Origin: Mya arenaria
Taxonomy: Eukaryota > Mollusca > Bivalvia > Myida > Myidae
Direction of reading: 5' to 3'
DNA length: 64,000 nucleotides
NCBI RefSeq assembly: GCF_026914265.1
Contig: NC_069127.1
Location: 68,110,723 to 68,174,722, forward strand
The position numbers were made by a program, and so were the translations under genes. Below the pieces are notes generated by a model. The model made no database searches and was not told the origin of the DNA. It was given only the letters and a program-made list of their open reading frames with translations. This document shows positions 12,301 to 20,939 of the stretch, one piece after another; the first letter of the stretch is position 1; each line of letters starts with the position of its first letter.

Positions 12301-13947
12301 ACCTAAATTCAGCTTTAGATACAACTTGTATTTTCTAGTTGACGTCGTTGAAATACGAAAACCAGAAAGAACAGAAAAATGCAAATCAACGTCATTTGGT
12401 ATGTACTGTTTCTAATAAAATTAAAAGCACATTTTTTAAAACAAAAATGATTTCCTTGTACAACAACGGTGTTAGAACCACTCTAATGAATGAGACAAGA
12501 ATTTCATGTGTGTGAAATATTAAAATTTAGAAACGCACATCCATAAAAGGTTGTATTGCACGTATTCGAAACACACCTCTTTAAAACGTTAATCTCCTTG
12601 TGGAAAAAAGGCATTGACATTGCATATGGCGTTCACCATTCTAATCACAAATCAAAGAGAATTGTATGGGTAAAAAGATACCTGTAAAGTTTTATGGTCC
12701 GAAGTCAAGACGTATTTGAGTTATCGTGCAAAGAAAACATCGTAACAGCATTGACTGTGGCTTTTGCCTTTTATTGGTTGCTTCAAAAATGCTATAAGGA
12801 TCCTTTACTGGTCGAGTACTACATTAAAGTAACATTCCATTGCCCGACGGTCAACCCATTTTAAGTTACTGTGCTAACAAAGTTTTCCTAAATCTGTTTA
12901 GCATGGCCTTAACCTTTGGATCGGCCGTAACTGTAGGGTTCATCTAACAGACAATGAAGTGTCATGGTCAACACTGAGTTTGCATGGTCTTTGGTCAAAG
13001 TATTCTCTTGTTATTGTGCAAAACGTACAGGCCACTTGAGAAGTTAAATGGTCCTAGATCAAGCAGTTTAAAATTAAGCGTACAGATAAAAGAAATCCCA
13101 ACAGCATTGGCTGTGACCTTGAAATTTTAATAACAATGTTTGACCGTTACCTTGCCTTATTTCCTACTGGTCACCGACCACCAACTTAAGAAAATACCTG
13201 TGAACAATGATGGTCTCAGGTCAAACCTTTCTTAGGTTATTGTGCGGATAAGACATGAGCTACACATTTACCTACAATCCAACTGACGTACTTTCATTTC
13301 CCAATATCATCGAAAAATATTAAAGGCATTTTTGATCTAAATAATGAAAAAAAAAAAAACAACAAAGCAAGAAAAATATTCTAAATAACAATGGCAAATT
13401 AATACGTTATGCGGCCTGACAATTAACTAATGTGATACATACACAAATTATATCATTAAATATAGTGTTATATTACAATCGTTTGGAGGTTAATTGAAAA
13501 CCTATGCCATTAAACAGATTATGGTTCCCCTGCACCAGACACTCCAATTCCTGAGAATATGATGATGACTATCAATAAGATGCTTAGTGAACTTCTAAAG
13601 CAACAGACCTTAGAGCAACACGACAAAGATCTCAAGGAGCAGCTGGGTCAGCGCGAAGACGTTATGAAGCAAGATTTGCTCATACCAGGTTAATACGTAG
13701 TATAATTATCGATTTGATCAGATTTAATTTGTATTTATCTTTGTAATGTAATATTCTAGTTTGGACTTTAAAATGCTATATTACAGACTGTGTTATTTGA
13801 TGCATAAACAAACAACCTACCATATTAACCATATTAATGAGTTCCGATAAAATTCAATTAAAATTGTAACTCTGATCTCTAACTGATTATGGTTTTTTAG
13901 AAGACGATGATGAAGATGACCTTGAAAATATTACTTCTTTATGCTGA
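211..13947 (+). CDS. Tandem-CARD / SH3 adaptor-like protein, 5' partial (about 497 residues visible)
   Basis: Exons read by eye: 211-348, 468-797, 1144-1206, 1481-1534, 1923-1988, 2357-2422, 3407-3501, 4265-4304, 6337-6407, 9404-9493, 9821-9854, 10265-10308, 11757-11880, 12339-12398, 13518-13688, 13901-13947 (TGA). Every junction has AG/GT and codon phase is kept throughout. Order of parts: end of a first CARD, a complete second CARD, a ~200-residue linker with Tyr and Pro motifs, a divergent SH3 domain, a short helix/coiled coil, an acidic C-terminus. The CARD pair resembles that of RIG-I/MDA5-like receptors, but no helicase or RNA-binding domain follows. A cytosolic adaptor or regulator of CARD signalling is the natural inference. 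The start codon and first half of CARD1 lie left of the window. Small middle exons are less certain than the CARD and SH3 exons. Confidence 0.72.
468..797 (+). CDS. Exon: complete second CARD
   Basis: Acceptor 'tttcctgcag' and donor 'gtaagt' bound a 330-nt phase 1-1 exon, 110 residues. After a short inter-CARD linker comes YIEIMTPQLRQIINP (helix 1), then SALLSRDILIQDDVEEIL (helices 2-3), NNRGSIAATDMLLQRVSG (helices 3-4) and KHPKWYTELVAVLF (helix 5). This is the RIG-I-like-receptor type of CARD with its conserved hydrophobic positions and Trp. Whole-domain encoding by one symmetrical exon would let the domain be shuffled or skipped without a frameshift. Confidence 0.75.
1144..1534 (+). CDS. 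Two short linker exons (1144-1206, 1481-1534)
   Basis: The first (63 nt, acceptor 'ctccacag', donor 'gtatgg') encodes a Ser/Arg-rich stretch containing RKSEDSESYLTRTQVPKT. The second (54 nt, acceptor 'tacaacag', donor 'gtattt') encodes GVTVKHLRKYVKERNPNT, basic and probably helical. Both are phase 1-1 and end with a Thr followed by G at the splice site. No domain is recognised. They are supported by splice signals, phase continuity and lack of in-frame stops; because they are so short they could be chance open stretches or alternatively used. Confidence 0.45.
1745..2490 (+). repeat. Tandem segmental duplication (~370-430 bp unit) containing an exon
   Basis: Copy 1 runs from roughly 1745 to 2060 and copy 2 from roughly 2125 to 2490. 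Shared landmarks in order: 'ttacgccatttttaaacg', 'actgtcttaacaaaa', 'gatgcgtgatgcaagtcatt', the 66-nt exon, 'taagtaaggtggtattatca' and 'ccgaggaaaaaa'. Copy 2 has an extra stretch before the exon ('acttttcaaatgccatc') and another near the start. This is direct sequence evidence of an unequal crossover or replication slip inside the gene. Confidence 0.85.
1923..2422 (+). CDS. Duplicated pair of 66-nt linker exons (1923-1988, 2357-2422)
   Basis: Two exons, each preceded by 'tgtatttatag' and followed by 'gtaaga', encode the same 22 residues beginning GSSKEQPRPHSSVLSLTDVG. They differ by a single silent base near the end (aag/aaa). Both are phase 1-1, so either or both can be spliced without changing frame. 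The duplication extends into flanking intron. The peptide is Ser/Pro rich and looks disordered. Identity of the coding parts despite several intronic differences and an intronic indel suggests selection or a recent event with coding constraint. Confidence 0.55.
3407..4304 (+). CDS. Linker exons with tyrosine motif (3407-3501, 4265-4304)
   Basis: The first exon (acceptor 'attttcag', donor 'gtaagc', phase 1 to 0) encodes a charged helix ending EEHVYDEPAYE. YDEP fits the known Nck/Crk-type SH2 ligand pattern when phosphorylated (family knowledge; phosphorylation here is inference). The second is a 40-nt exon (acceptor 'tctttacag', donor 'gtaaag', phase 0 to 1) reading ENPEDMEVKIPEA. An alternative upstream acceptor at about 4207 gives a longer open stretch but breaks phase with the preceding exon, so the short version is preferred. 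Confidence 0.5.
4305..6336 (+). other. Intron of the CARD-SH3 gene, 2.0 kb
   Basis: AT-rich sequence between the exon ending at 4304 (donor gtaaag) and the exon starting at 6337. I see no further exon that keeps phase, no RNA gene and no clear repeat. Short open stretches on either strand have no recognisable domain. Confidence 0.5.
6337..6407 (+). CDS. Linker exon with YxxM motif
   Basis: A 71-nt exon between 'ttgtttcag' and 'gtaaga', phase 1 to 0. It encodes EISNNQYLSMDSS followed by LTNELFYITPQ. The Tyr-Leu-Ser-Met within it fits the YxxM pattern bound by the SH2 domains of PI3-kinase p85 when phosphorylated. That is known for the motif, but short motifs occur by chance and no kinase context is visible. 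Confidence 0.5.
7048..7675 (+). pseudogene. Tc1/mariner-type transposase remnant
   Basis: The first open stretch (7048-7266) begins MPRLSFENGNRIIGQL and continues through SQSIVATRFNVSRSIIVRL, the paired-like helix-turn-helix of Tc1/mariner transposases. It ends with the basic linker (TRTINDRPRSGASR). After a stop and a deletion, the second (7346-7673) contains WNSFLLSDESRFTLL, with the second catalytic Asp region (DESRF), then GERFNRNVILETDQYGR and VIVWGAINHSFRSELIVLQG. The segment that normally carries the third acidic residue (NARPHTA-like) is absent: the frame goes astray after TARRYIEL. A family member is normally about 340 residues, so this copy is frameshifted, internally deleted and truncated. 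Terminal repeats were not identified. Confidence 0.85.
8004..8092. repeat. Low-complexity 'gcgagcgagcgaa' / poly(A) / poly(T) stretch
   Basis: Imperfect runs of 'gagcgagcgag' and 'gaggcgagcgaaaagcgaa' sit between homopolymer A and T tracts. It looks like the edge of a degenerate interspersed repeat. No coding potential. Confidence 0.5.
9404..9854 (+). CDS. Proline-rich exon and short exon (9404-9493, 9821-9854)
   Basis: The 90-nt exon (acceptor 'catttatag', donor 'gtacgt', phase 0-0) encodes CETPLPEEPPPVPMRISRG and onward. The run PLPEEPPPVP carries PxxP cores with a following Arg, a potential SH3 ligand next to the protein's own SH3 domain. The next exon (34 nt, acceptor 'gaattgcag', donor 'gtatgt', phase 0-1) encodes EVADTKERAER. 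Binding is inference; composition and splicing are seen. Confidence 0.55.
10265..11880 (+). CDS. SH3 domain in two exons (10265-10308, 11757-11880)
   Basis: The first exon ends with the ALYDY-like strand VYVCAVEDYETLY (phase 1 to 0). The second begins RGQRSFKKGDVIRVVKP (the 'LSFKKGDVI' core of SH3 domains), continues DGEEDDEYYQCNDKEGQLIP and ends phase 1. Joined in phase 0, they give a domain of about 52 residues, slightly short of the usual 55-60. The residue normally Trp at the start of strand 3 ('WW') is Tyr, and the first Tyr of ALYDY is Glu, so the usual PxxP pocket is altered. The order (ALYDY, KKGD, KEGxxP) makes SH3 the best reading. Confidence 0.75.
12339..13947 (+). CDS. C-terminal exons: coiled coil and acidic tail (12339-12398, 13518-13688, 13901-13947)
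   Basis: The 60-nt exon gives DVVEIRKPERTEKCKSTSF, which closes the SH3 domain (DVVEI) and starts a linker. The 171-nt exon begins DYGSPAPDTPIPENM and then forms a Leu/Gln/Glu-rich helix (MLSELLKQQTLEQHDKDL), probably a short coiled coil. Its donor GTTAAT is weak. The last exon encodes EDDDEDDLENITSLC and TGA. All are phase 1-1 until the stop. The tail has no transmembrane segment, which argues against a MAVS-like mitochondrial anchor. Confidence 0.65.
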
Positions 13948-14777
13948 TCAAACAAGGACTGTCGTGTAATCTATGAGACAATTCGCTGTGTGTGTATATT
14001 ATAATGTACTAACTTTTGTTATCGTCCACTTTCATCTGTATTATATATATATAAATCAATTAGAAGGGCTATATAGAAATCAATTAGAAGTGCTGTATAT
14101 AAATCAATTAGAAGTGCTATATTTAAAACAATTAGAAGTGCTACTAAGTTCCAAATGCGAGCAGCAATAGTGGAAATGCTAAAAGTTTCATTTGACGGTG
14201 ATATCTGGAAGAACAATGGAAGCAGTAAAGATGCTTTATAAAACTTGTACAACTATGTGTAAAACAGACAAGCTAGAAGTTATCTAAGAACGTATAGATC
14301 TAGGCTCATGAAAAGATACGTCGGGCATAGGAAGAGTATGTGATACACGTAACCGAACGATATCTAGACATTTTTTGTTATTTGCAAAAGAAACAAACAG
14401 CATAACCAGACAACTGTTAACCTTCAAAGTTTGAATGACATACACACGATGTGTTTCTATCTCTAGATAGTGAGACGAGATCAACTTTAGATTATTACTT
14501 TCTATGCTTTTTACTTTTGATCATTGCTGATGTAGTTTTCATATACTAATTCATTTTTAAATATACAGAACTAATTCATATGTATTTGATTGGACATCAC
14601 ATATTGCTATGTTTGTACATACTTAAGTATCTGCGTAAACAATATCAGGCATTCCAGAAAAAAAAACATCCTGTTAATTGCAAATGTACAGGAGATCGAA
14701 GTTGGTTCTTTCATATTTTGAATAACTTTTTATCTCTTAATAGTTTCTTTTGTTTGTAACTCTGAAACAAAAATAAA
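13948..14777 (+). other. Probable 3' UTR of the CARD-SH3 gene, AATAAA at 14772-14777
   Basis: AT-rich sequence between TGA and the AATAAA found downstream in 'aaaaataaaatc'. It holds a short tandem repeat at 14054-14143. Cleavage would fall shortly after 14777. This is a consensus match only; no transcript evidence is available. Confidence 0.5.
14054..14143 (+). repeat. 27-bp tandem repeat, about four copies
   Basis: A unit like 'atcaattagaagtgctatat' plus a short spacer is repeated about four times at 27-bp spacing, with substitutions and small changes between units. In one frame it reads as repeated NQLEVLYI-like nonapeptides, but no start or splice context supports translation. It lies just after the stop codon of the CARD-SH3 gene. 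Confidence 0.8.
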
Positions 14778-17570
14778 ATCAACATTAATTAATATGTATT
14801 ATATGCTTTCCGGTGGTTTATAGAGATTTATCAGTGAAAAAAATGATACTTCGGTGTTTTAAACAGTGAGAATATTAATTTGGTATAAGTGTTTTATCGG
14901 TGCAATTTATTATGATCTTACACTGAAACAAGCGATTATCTTCTATTTACTATGAAAGAATATGATCTTAAAAACTGTTCATACCTTGAACAAAGCAATG
15001 CTGAAAAGTAGTAAACAATTAGTTAAGTTATTTACTGTGTTATTACTTAAGTTTTTTCGAGAAACTTTAGCAAGATATTTAATACTTAATCATATACACC
15101 TCAACTTCGATTCCTTAAATGGATTGCCTTTCGGCAATTGCGAATATTTTCCGATGAACGCAACTTCTTCGGATTTGTTCGGATTGCGAATCATCGCATA
15201 TTTTTAAAAGTTGAAAAAAAATGTTTATCTTGTTATTGTATGTATTGTGTCAGCAGGCCCCGAAAAATTTAAATCCACATATAAGCAAGGGTTCATTTAT
15301 GACATGTTAAATGTCAATTTGGTGTTTAAAAGTATTTTCCCGCGTAATGGTGACGTCATTTGAAAAAAAAACTTTCCGGTTACGGTCGGGTCGTTCTATT
15401 TACAATATGGATGAGATCATTATTGCAAGGTTTTGTCAAAAGGAATAAAGTAAAAAAATGCATCTTTTTGTGTAGATATAAGCAATAAATTGCGTAATTG
15501 ATGTCATTATCAGGGACGAGTACGCAGTTAACTGACTCCACACACTTTAAACAGCAAAACTGCGTTTCTACGCCGATAATTATATCAATCCCGCAATTTA
15601 TTCCTTAAATAATTATCAAAATTTAAATCAATTCTTTCATATACATTTCCTAGCCCAAAGACAATTATTAAATGTACTAATAAATTGTATGAAGTATTTA
15701 TGTTGGGATTGTTATCTAAATAATAATCAAGGAATTTGGTGTGGTACTTTCCATGTACCTCACTACGTTTTAGCATGTGATGAGGCATAATGATTTAAGG
15801 CCTAGTTTAAGGAATGTTTGGCATGACAATCCCCTGTTGTGCATCTCTTAGTAATTGCACTGGTGTCATAGTAGGGGCCAATTTCCTTTTTATTTGGGTA
15901 TTGGCTCAGGGCCATTTAGGATCCATTTCAATAATTAAACCTCCAAAACTGCACAGCAGAATATTCAGATCGGAGATCTGATGAGACAATTAGGCAATTA
16001 GATCAAGATCAATACACAGAGGTTGTGAACAATACACGTTTTTTTTGTATTTCTTTTTTGGTGTTTGGGGGGCACTTATAGAAGGATTAAACTAGGCCTT
16101 TAACTTGTATTGTCTAATTTAAGGTTTCCGAGGTACAATAGTTTGAAATGTTGATGCCTGGTGACCCAAATTATTTTGGTTTAATATGAAAGGGTTTAAT
16201 TTGTAGAGGAAGAATATATAAATATTATACTGATAAACGTATTGTACACACGCTGTTTAGACCAGGAACGGTTGATAAAAATCGGTCAATTGATTTCCGG
16301 TAAACGGTATCCCCTACGGCACTATTGCTAATTTCGTTAAAACGATTTCATTTTATTTTTTAAACCCACGTTCTTTGAAGTTTTACCTTCTTCACTTTTT
16401 ACAACAAAATCCGATACGACAGTTTTTATTTTTGTCTCTCTATAATAGGTTGCATAAATTAAGAACAGAAGGAATCTCAAGTTCGCTACGAATTATTCAT
16501 GTATTATTATGTACAGTTAATATTCCATTTTAACACACTCAGTATTTTCAGATAATGTCAATATCTTAGGGAGAACAACAATTTTTTTATACAAATACAG
16601 ACTAAGTTATACAGCAGAGTGTCCCTTCTTAAGTATAACGTTAAGCAAGTGTTTTAAATGATTTTAGAAAAATCCTCTGATGGTAAAATCCTCTGCGATC
16701 AGTCTCAAAAAGGCACATTATAATTTAGAAAATGACCACAGTGTGTGACCACCGCATGTGACCAACTCGTTTCGTCAGGTTTTCAACTTTTGAAACCTCT
16801 GCGGCCAGAAATCCCACATGTTTCCTATTTTTATGGCATTCCAGAGCGGTCCTGCCATTTCCTACTGTTGCTTAATTAATAATCTTGTTTACCAAATCTA
16901 ACCAAACGCCTAAATTTTGTAAAAGTTTAGTTTTGGTCATGTATAATTACTCAAATTATGAATTTCAAATGATTATACAGGCATATAAATTTAGCATAAC
17001 GGTCAATGGCATGAAATCCCGAATATCTTCATTGAACTTCGGACGCCTTAAGTGTTAGAAGGAAAGTCAGAACGTCTGTGAATGTCGTTCTACAATCTGC
17101 TAATTTATTCTTTAATTAGGTAACTAATTGCAAGCTGAGGATTGTATCAATGACAAGTCACACATTTCCGATCTTACCAGTTTTATTTGTTGTTGCAAAA
17201 CGTTCAGCATCTTACAAAGTCAGAAATAAATGCAAATCCAAGAAATTAATCTCAAACAATGAATAAATATCAAAGTCCAATATAAATTAAAAAATAAGGA
17301 AAAAAATAATATCTCATAATTCTTTTAAAACTGCAAGAAGAGTGAAAATTGTGAAAACAACCGGCAAGAGTTTCTGTGATAAACTGTAAAGGAAGTTGTG
17401 CTCTATTTTTATTTTCATCAACACAGCCCGATAATTTCACAAATTTTGAGGAAATATGTTAAGGGAAGGATTTCTACCTCATTTGCAAATGTTCATTTGT
17501 CCGCCCTTCTTTAACTTGCACCTTTCTCAATTGTTCTTTATGTGTTTGTTTATTCTTTATTCGTGCCAAA
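14778..17570. other. Intergenic, no gene seen
   Basis: AT-rich sequence with scattered stops on both strands. One segment (about 15487-15560), starting 'ttgcgtaattgatgtcatta', recurs near 24650 in inverse orientation and, diverged, near 27340. It is therefore part of a dispersed repeat. Nothing else is recognised. Confidence 0.5.
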
Positions 17571-17830
17571 ATGGCAGATACTGGGGATCGTCCAAACGAA
17601 AAAGTGTTGAAGTGTACAATGAAGAGAAATGAAGAGGTGCGTTTGAAATGAGACACCAAAGAAACCCTCTCCTGATGAAAATTTTCACGAAGAACTTTTG
17701 CGTGACCGGGCACGGCTTCAACAGCTTGTTGAAGAGCGTCGTCAGTCGGCTAAGACTCGGAGACTTCGTAAAGAGATTGAGTAGCTACGACGCCACTTTG
17801 ATGACGTCGACATAGCAGATAACAGCTAGT
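17571..17830 (+). pseudogene. Gag-like ORF remnant of the DIRS-type element
   Basis: It opens with MADTGDRPNEKVLK and then, after a frameshift, reads PDENFHEELLRDRARLQQL, VEERRQSAKTRRLRKEIE, a stop, LRRHFDDVDIADNS. The charged heptad-like pattern implies a coiled coil. The family assignment rests on its position upstream of the RT, not on a recognised gag domain. Confidence 0.55.
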
Positions 17831-18389
17831 CGGCCTTTTCAGAGTTTGCCCTAGAGGCTCCGTAACAATTCATGATCTGCAAGCTTTTAATGTGATTAAC
17901 CGAAAGGCGTATATAAAAATGCCTACAGAGATCAGCGATTCGTTTGTAGGTATTCATCATTCGCAGTTCTCATAAAATTCAGCCAAGTCACTAAATGTGC
18001 AGACATTCAAGTTAAGAAACTCAACTCTGACCTCATAACTTTGTTCCGAGTCAACATTGCAAATAATCAGAAATTGGATATATTAATCTCTCTATGACTC
18101 AGTTTGTAGCCGGCTATTGTACGACAATCTAACATTTATTCACCATGGGCACGAGGGATTCGCTCGCGAAAATCAAGCGATGAGTGACACATTTAAGATC
18201 TGTAATGTGTATTAGTGGGCATGTACTTTTAACATTCACCAAGAGGTCCATATTAATATAAAACGTGGCAATATATCTTGGAATTACTGTTTGTTCGGAT
18301 ATACAGAGCTTAAATCTTTTATTAAAATCAAAGTAGCTAGTCTTCGAAAGACGGACAGTATAAATCACAATAGGGCTATCAATTTCCCG

Positions 18390-19130
18390 CTGGATATTGA
18401 TAAATTAATTGACACTGAATTAGGTCACTTTGCTATGGCTGGTTCATTTCAAAAAAACCCTCTTTGCTGTGACTTGGTCTTTTCGCCGTTGAATACCGTT
18501 GAGAAAGATTAATCGCCGAGTGATCCTTGACTTGAACTGGCCAAAATTTACTTCAACAAACAGTGGAATATTAAAAAACATTTACTTAGGAGAGGACATA
18601 ACATTTACATTTCTTTCCAACAGTTGATTCCCCAGGGTCTTGACGCAAAACGATATATTATATTTACAAAATTTATATGGACTGTGCACTTCCGTTTGGA
18701 TTACGTTCAGCAGCCTTCATATGTCAGGGAGTAACATCCATGATCAGTTCTAATGTTTAATAGCAAAATGTACTGTAAGTAAATTATTTAGATGATGTTG
18801 GCGGTACTGACGCACCCTCCTGCGCGCAACACTCTTATCAAATATGTTGCACCGCGTTGGTGCGCAGGAGAATGTTTAGAAGGAATGTGAACCCACGACC
18901 GTTATGGTTTTTTATCGGTGTCCTTCCGGATTCAGATGTTTTGGAGCTACGGCTTACCCCTGAGCGTTTGGAGGAAATTCGTTCACTCCTTCCTAGATGG
19001 ATGAATAAGAGATCGGACTCAAAGCGGAAAATAGTCACTTCTTGATAAAGTCCAGTTTCTTGACAAATGTGTAAAACCAAGTCGTGTTTTCATACCGCGT
19101 ATATTAGTATTACTACGTGGTTTGAAACAT
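18390..19130 (+). pseudogene. Reverse transcriptase remnant (YLDD retained)
   Basis: In order: FPLDIDKLIDTELGHFAMAG, then CDLVFSPLNTVEKD, after a frame change RRVILDLNWPK and IYLGEDITFTF. A deletion follows, then LPFGLRSAAFICQGVT, then VNYLDDVGG (YxDD catalytic loop at 18785-18796). Next is LRLTPERLEEIRSLLPRW and, after another frame change, FLDKCVKPSRVFIPRILVL. These blocks and their order match the RT of DIRS-like elements. Part of the palm carrying the first catalytic Asp appears deleted between 18600 and 18680. Confidence 0.82.
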
Positions 19131-19273
19131 AATAATCAAACGGTGAAGTTGAGATATTGATTTAGAAAAGATATCAAATGGTAGATAAGTTTAATATATA
19201 TATATATAATGATGTGTCTATAATGAAAACCATTCAATGTACTACAGTTACTGTTGATTAATTGTTTTCTTCA

Positions 19274-19655
19274 GATGATTGTGTTTCTGGATGTGGAGAT
19301 ATCAATCAGTGTGGCGAATTCTTTCATAGAATTTTTCCCTTATGTGTTCTTGAAGCGTGCTCAGATATAGCACAGTTTGAGTGTTTCAGTGTTGAAGTCG
19401 CTTAAAAGTTGTGGTCTGTGAAATGGCAGGGGATGGAAATATCCACACATTGTGAGACCCAAGCAGTTTGCTCAGTGTTTAATTCGGAGAAAAAGCAACG
19501 ATCCCATCTTACAGAAGTGCCTTCGCGAGGTAGCATACTTTGCATGCTCTCGCGAGTTCGGCCTTCGAGCAGTGCATATGTCCTCGGCCAGTAACAGACT
19601 TGCATACTTACGCTGGCATCTAGGTCGTTTGAATTGTTTGCGCACGAAGCGCTTT
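19274..19655 (+). pseudogene. RNase H-like remnant of the DIRS-type element
   Basis: It starts DDCVSGCGDINQCGEFFHRI (first acidic strand region). It continues through FECFSVEVA, an in-frame TAA, KLWSVKWQGMEISTHCE, and after a frameshift KSNDPILQKCLREVAYFACS and VHMSSASNRLAYLRWHLG. The spacing and final 'NR.A..LRWH' segment agree with RNase H of tyrosine-recombinase retroelements. It is separated from the RT by AT-rich sequence including a (TA)n run near 19195. Confidence 0.75.
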
Positions 19656-20060
19656 TAAATGGATATACTGAGATAAATGTGTATGATTCAATTGTTACCT
19701 TAGAAAACGATTGGTGAACATATCGTTAAACTTTGGTGGTATCGATTGGTACAATTTAAAACAAATATATCGTTAAGTAGGTTTAGAATTATACCTACAT
19801 TAACATGTGTTATTTTGATGTAACCTGTGTGTAACTCATTTGATAATTCATGCGCATATGTTGGTAATCCTAGGTTAGTATTCGCAATAATCCATGAGCT
19901 TTTGATCATATCAGTATTTTTTTTTTTTCATTTCTAAATACCTGCACGGACTTATAGTGGTTTAAATGTCCGTGATACCTCTTTTTTTAAGTTTGTAAAT
20001 AAGGCGTGCATTTAAGGTGCGTTTCCAATTTTTTTAACAGATGAAGGATCGAGCAAAAGG

Positions 20061-20935
20061 ATGGGGCGTATTCTTCTTCGTCAACAGCTTGTTCATACCC
20101 CACGATTTGCTTATTCGCAAGGGACCAACAAGAACATAAAGACTCAAATTCGCTCATTTCCGTTGTTTTGTGAATTTTATTTATTGAAAGACTGCCCTGG
20201 TAATATTAAAACTCTTTGTTTATATGCCAAGTTTTTAAGTCGTAGCATAAAATCTCTCCAGAATATTAAAAACTATATTAACGGAAAACGTAAAAAATTA
20301 TGTCTTACGAGGAGAAGAATTCCCTGATATTTCTAACATTTCTTTGCAACTAACTTACAGCAGGCTATAAAAGTTAGGTTTTTATTCCCCTAAGCAGGCT
20401 CTGCCTATGAAGCAAGATATTTTGAAGCACATTTATGATGTTCTTGATTTCGATATTCTATTCCATGCTACGAAATGGTGTTTGTTTTGTTGTTGTTTTT
20501 CATTTTACACCATGTGCAGCAAATCAAGCATAGTTCCTGATTCTAGAGTTAAGTTTGATAAGTCTAAATAAGTCTAAATACCTAGAAACTATGTGCCAGT
20601 TACAGATTTTGGCGTTGTCGTTTTACTTAAGTATGCTTAAACTAATCCATTCGGGTACAACAATGTAGATATTCCGTTATATAAAAATGACACTTCTTCT
20701 TTATGTCGCAGTGAAAGCGTTTCAAAAAAATGATTATGTTAGTTTTCTTAGCATCCATGGAACCGTTGTTAGGTACTGCTCTAGGTAAGGATGTGATCAA
20801 ACTAGACGCGAGCAGAGTTGATCAGTGTATTATGACTCAACTTTTGAATCCTCACAAATACACCATGCACTCCTTCCGACGCGGTTGAGTTTTCTTCTAT
20901 TTTAAATGTGATGTGCCGTGGGAAATAATTAATTT
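20061..20935 (+). pseudogene. Tyrosine recombinase remnant of the DIRS-type element
   Basis: The N-terminal part has IKTQIRSFPLFCEFYLLKDC and IKTLCLYAKFLSRSIKSLQN (core-binding helices). Downstream come ALPMKQDILKHIYDVLDFD, IVPDSRVKFDKSK, ITDFGVVVLLK-like text and finally YTMHSFRRG followed by a stop and CDVPWEIINLFG. HSFRRG holds the HxxR catalytic pair. In the usual 'FRKSN' segment this copy reads CSKSS, so the first catalytic Arg seems lost. Multiple stops and frame changes make it a pseudogene. Confidence 0.8.
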
Positions 20936-20939
20936 GTTT

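Larger units (their letters stand above)
17571..20935 (+). mobile_element. Decayed DIRS-type (tyrosine recombinase) retrotransposon
   Basis: Four parts follow in order on the + strand. They are a coiled-coil gag-like ORF (17571-17830), a reverse transcriptase (about 18390-19130, YLDD at 18785-18796), an RNase H-like region (19274-19655) and a tyrosine recombinase (about 20061-20935, HSFRRG near its end). RT, RH and YR without an integrase or protease is the DIRS-order arrangement. All ORFs carry stops, frameshifts and deletions, so the copy cannot be active. Terminal or split repeats were not found by eye, so the outer limits are those of recognisable protein remnants. It lies between the CARD-SH3 and Kazal genes. 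Confidence 0.8.

Noticed and set aside
14962..15207. 81-residue + strand ORF
   Set aside because: No recognisable domain, AT-driven composition and no gene context.
18838..19080. 80-residue ORF on the - strand
   Set aside because: It lies antisense to the clear RT block of the DIRS-type element, so it is a shadow.
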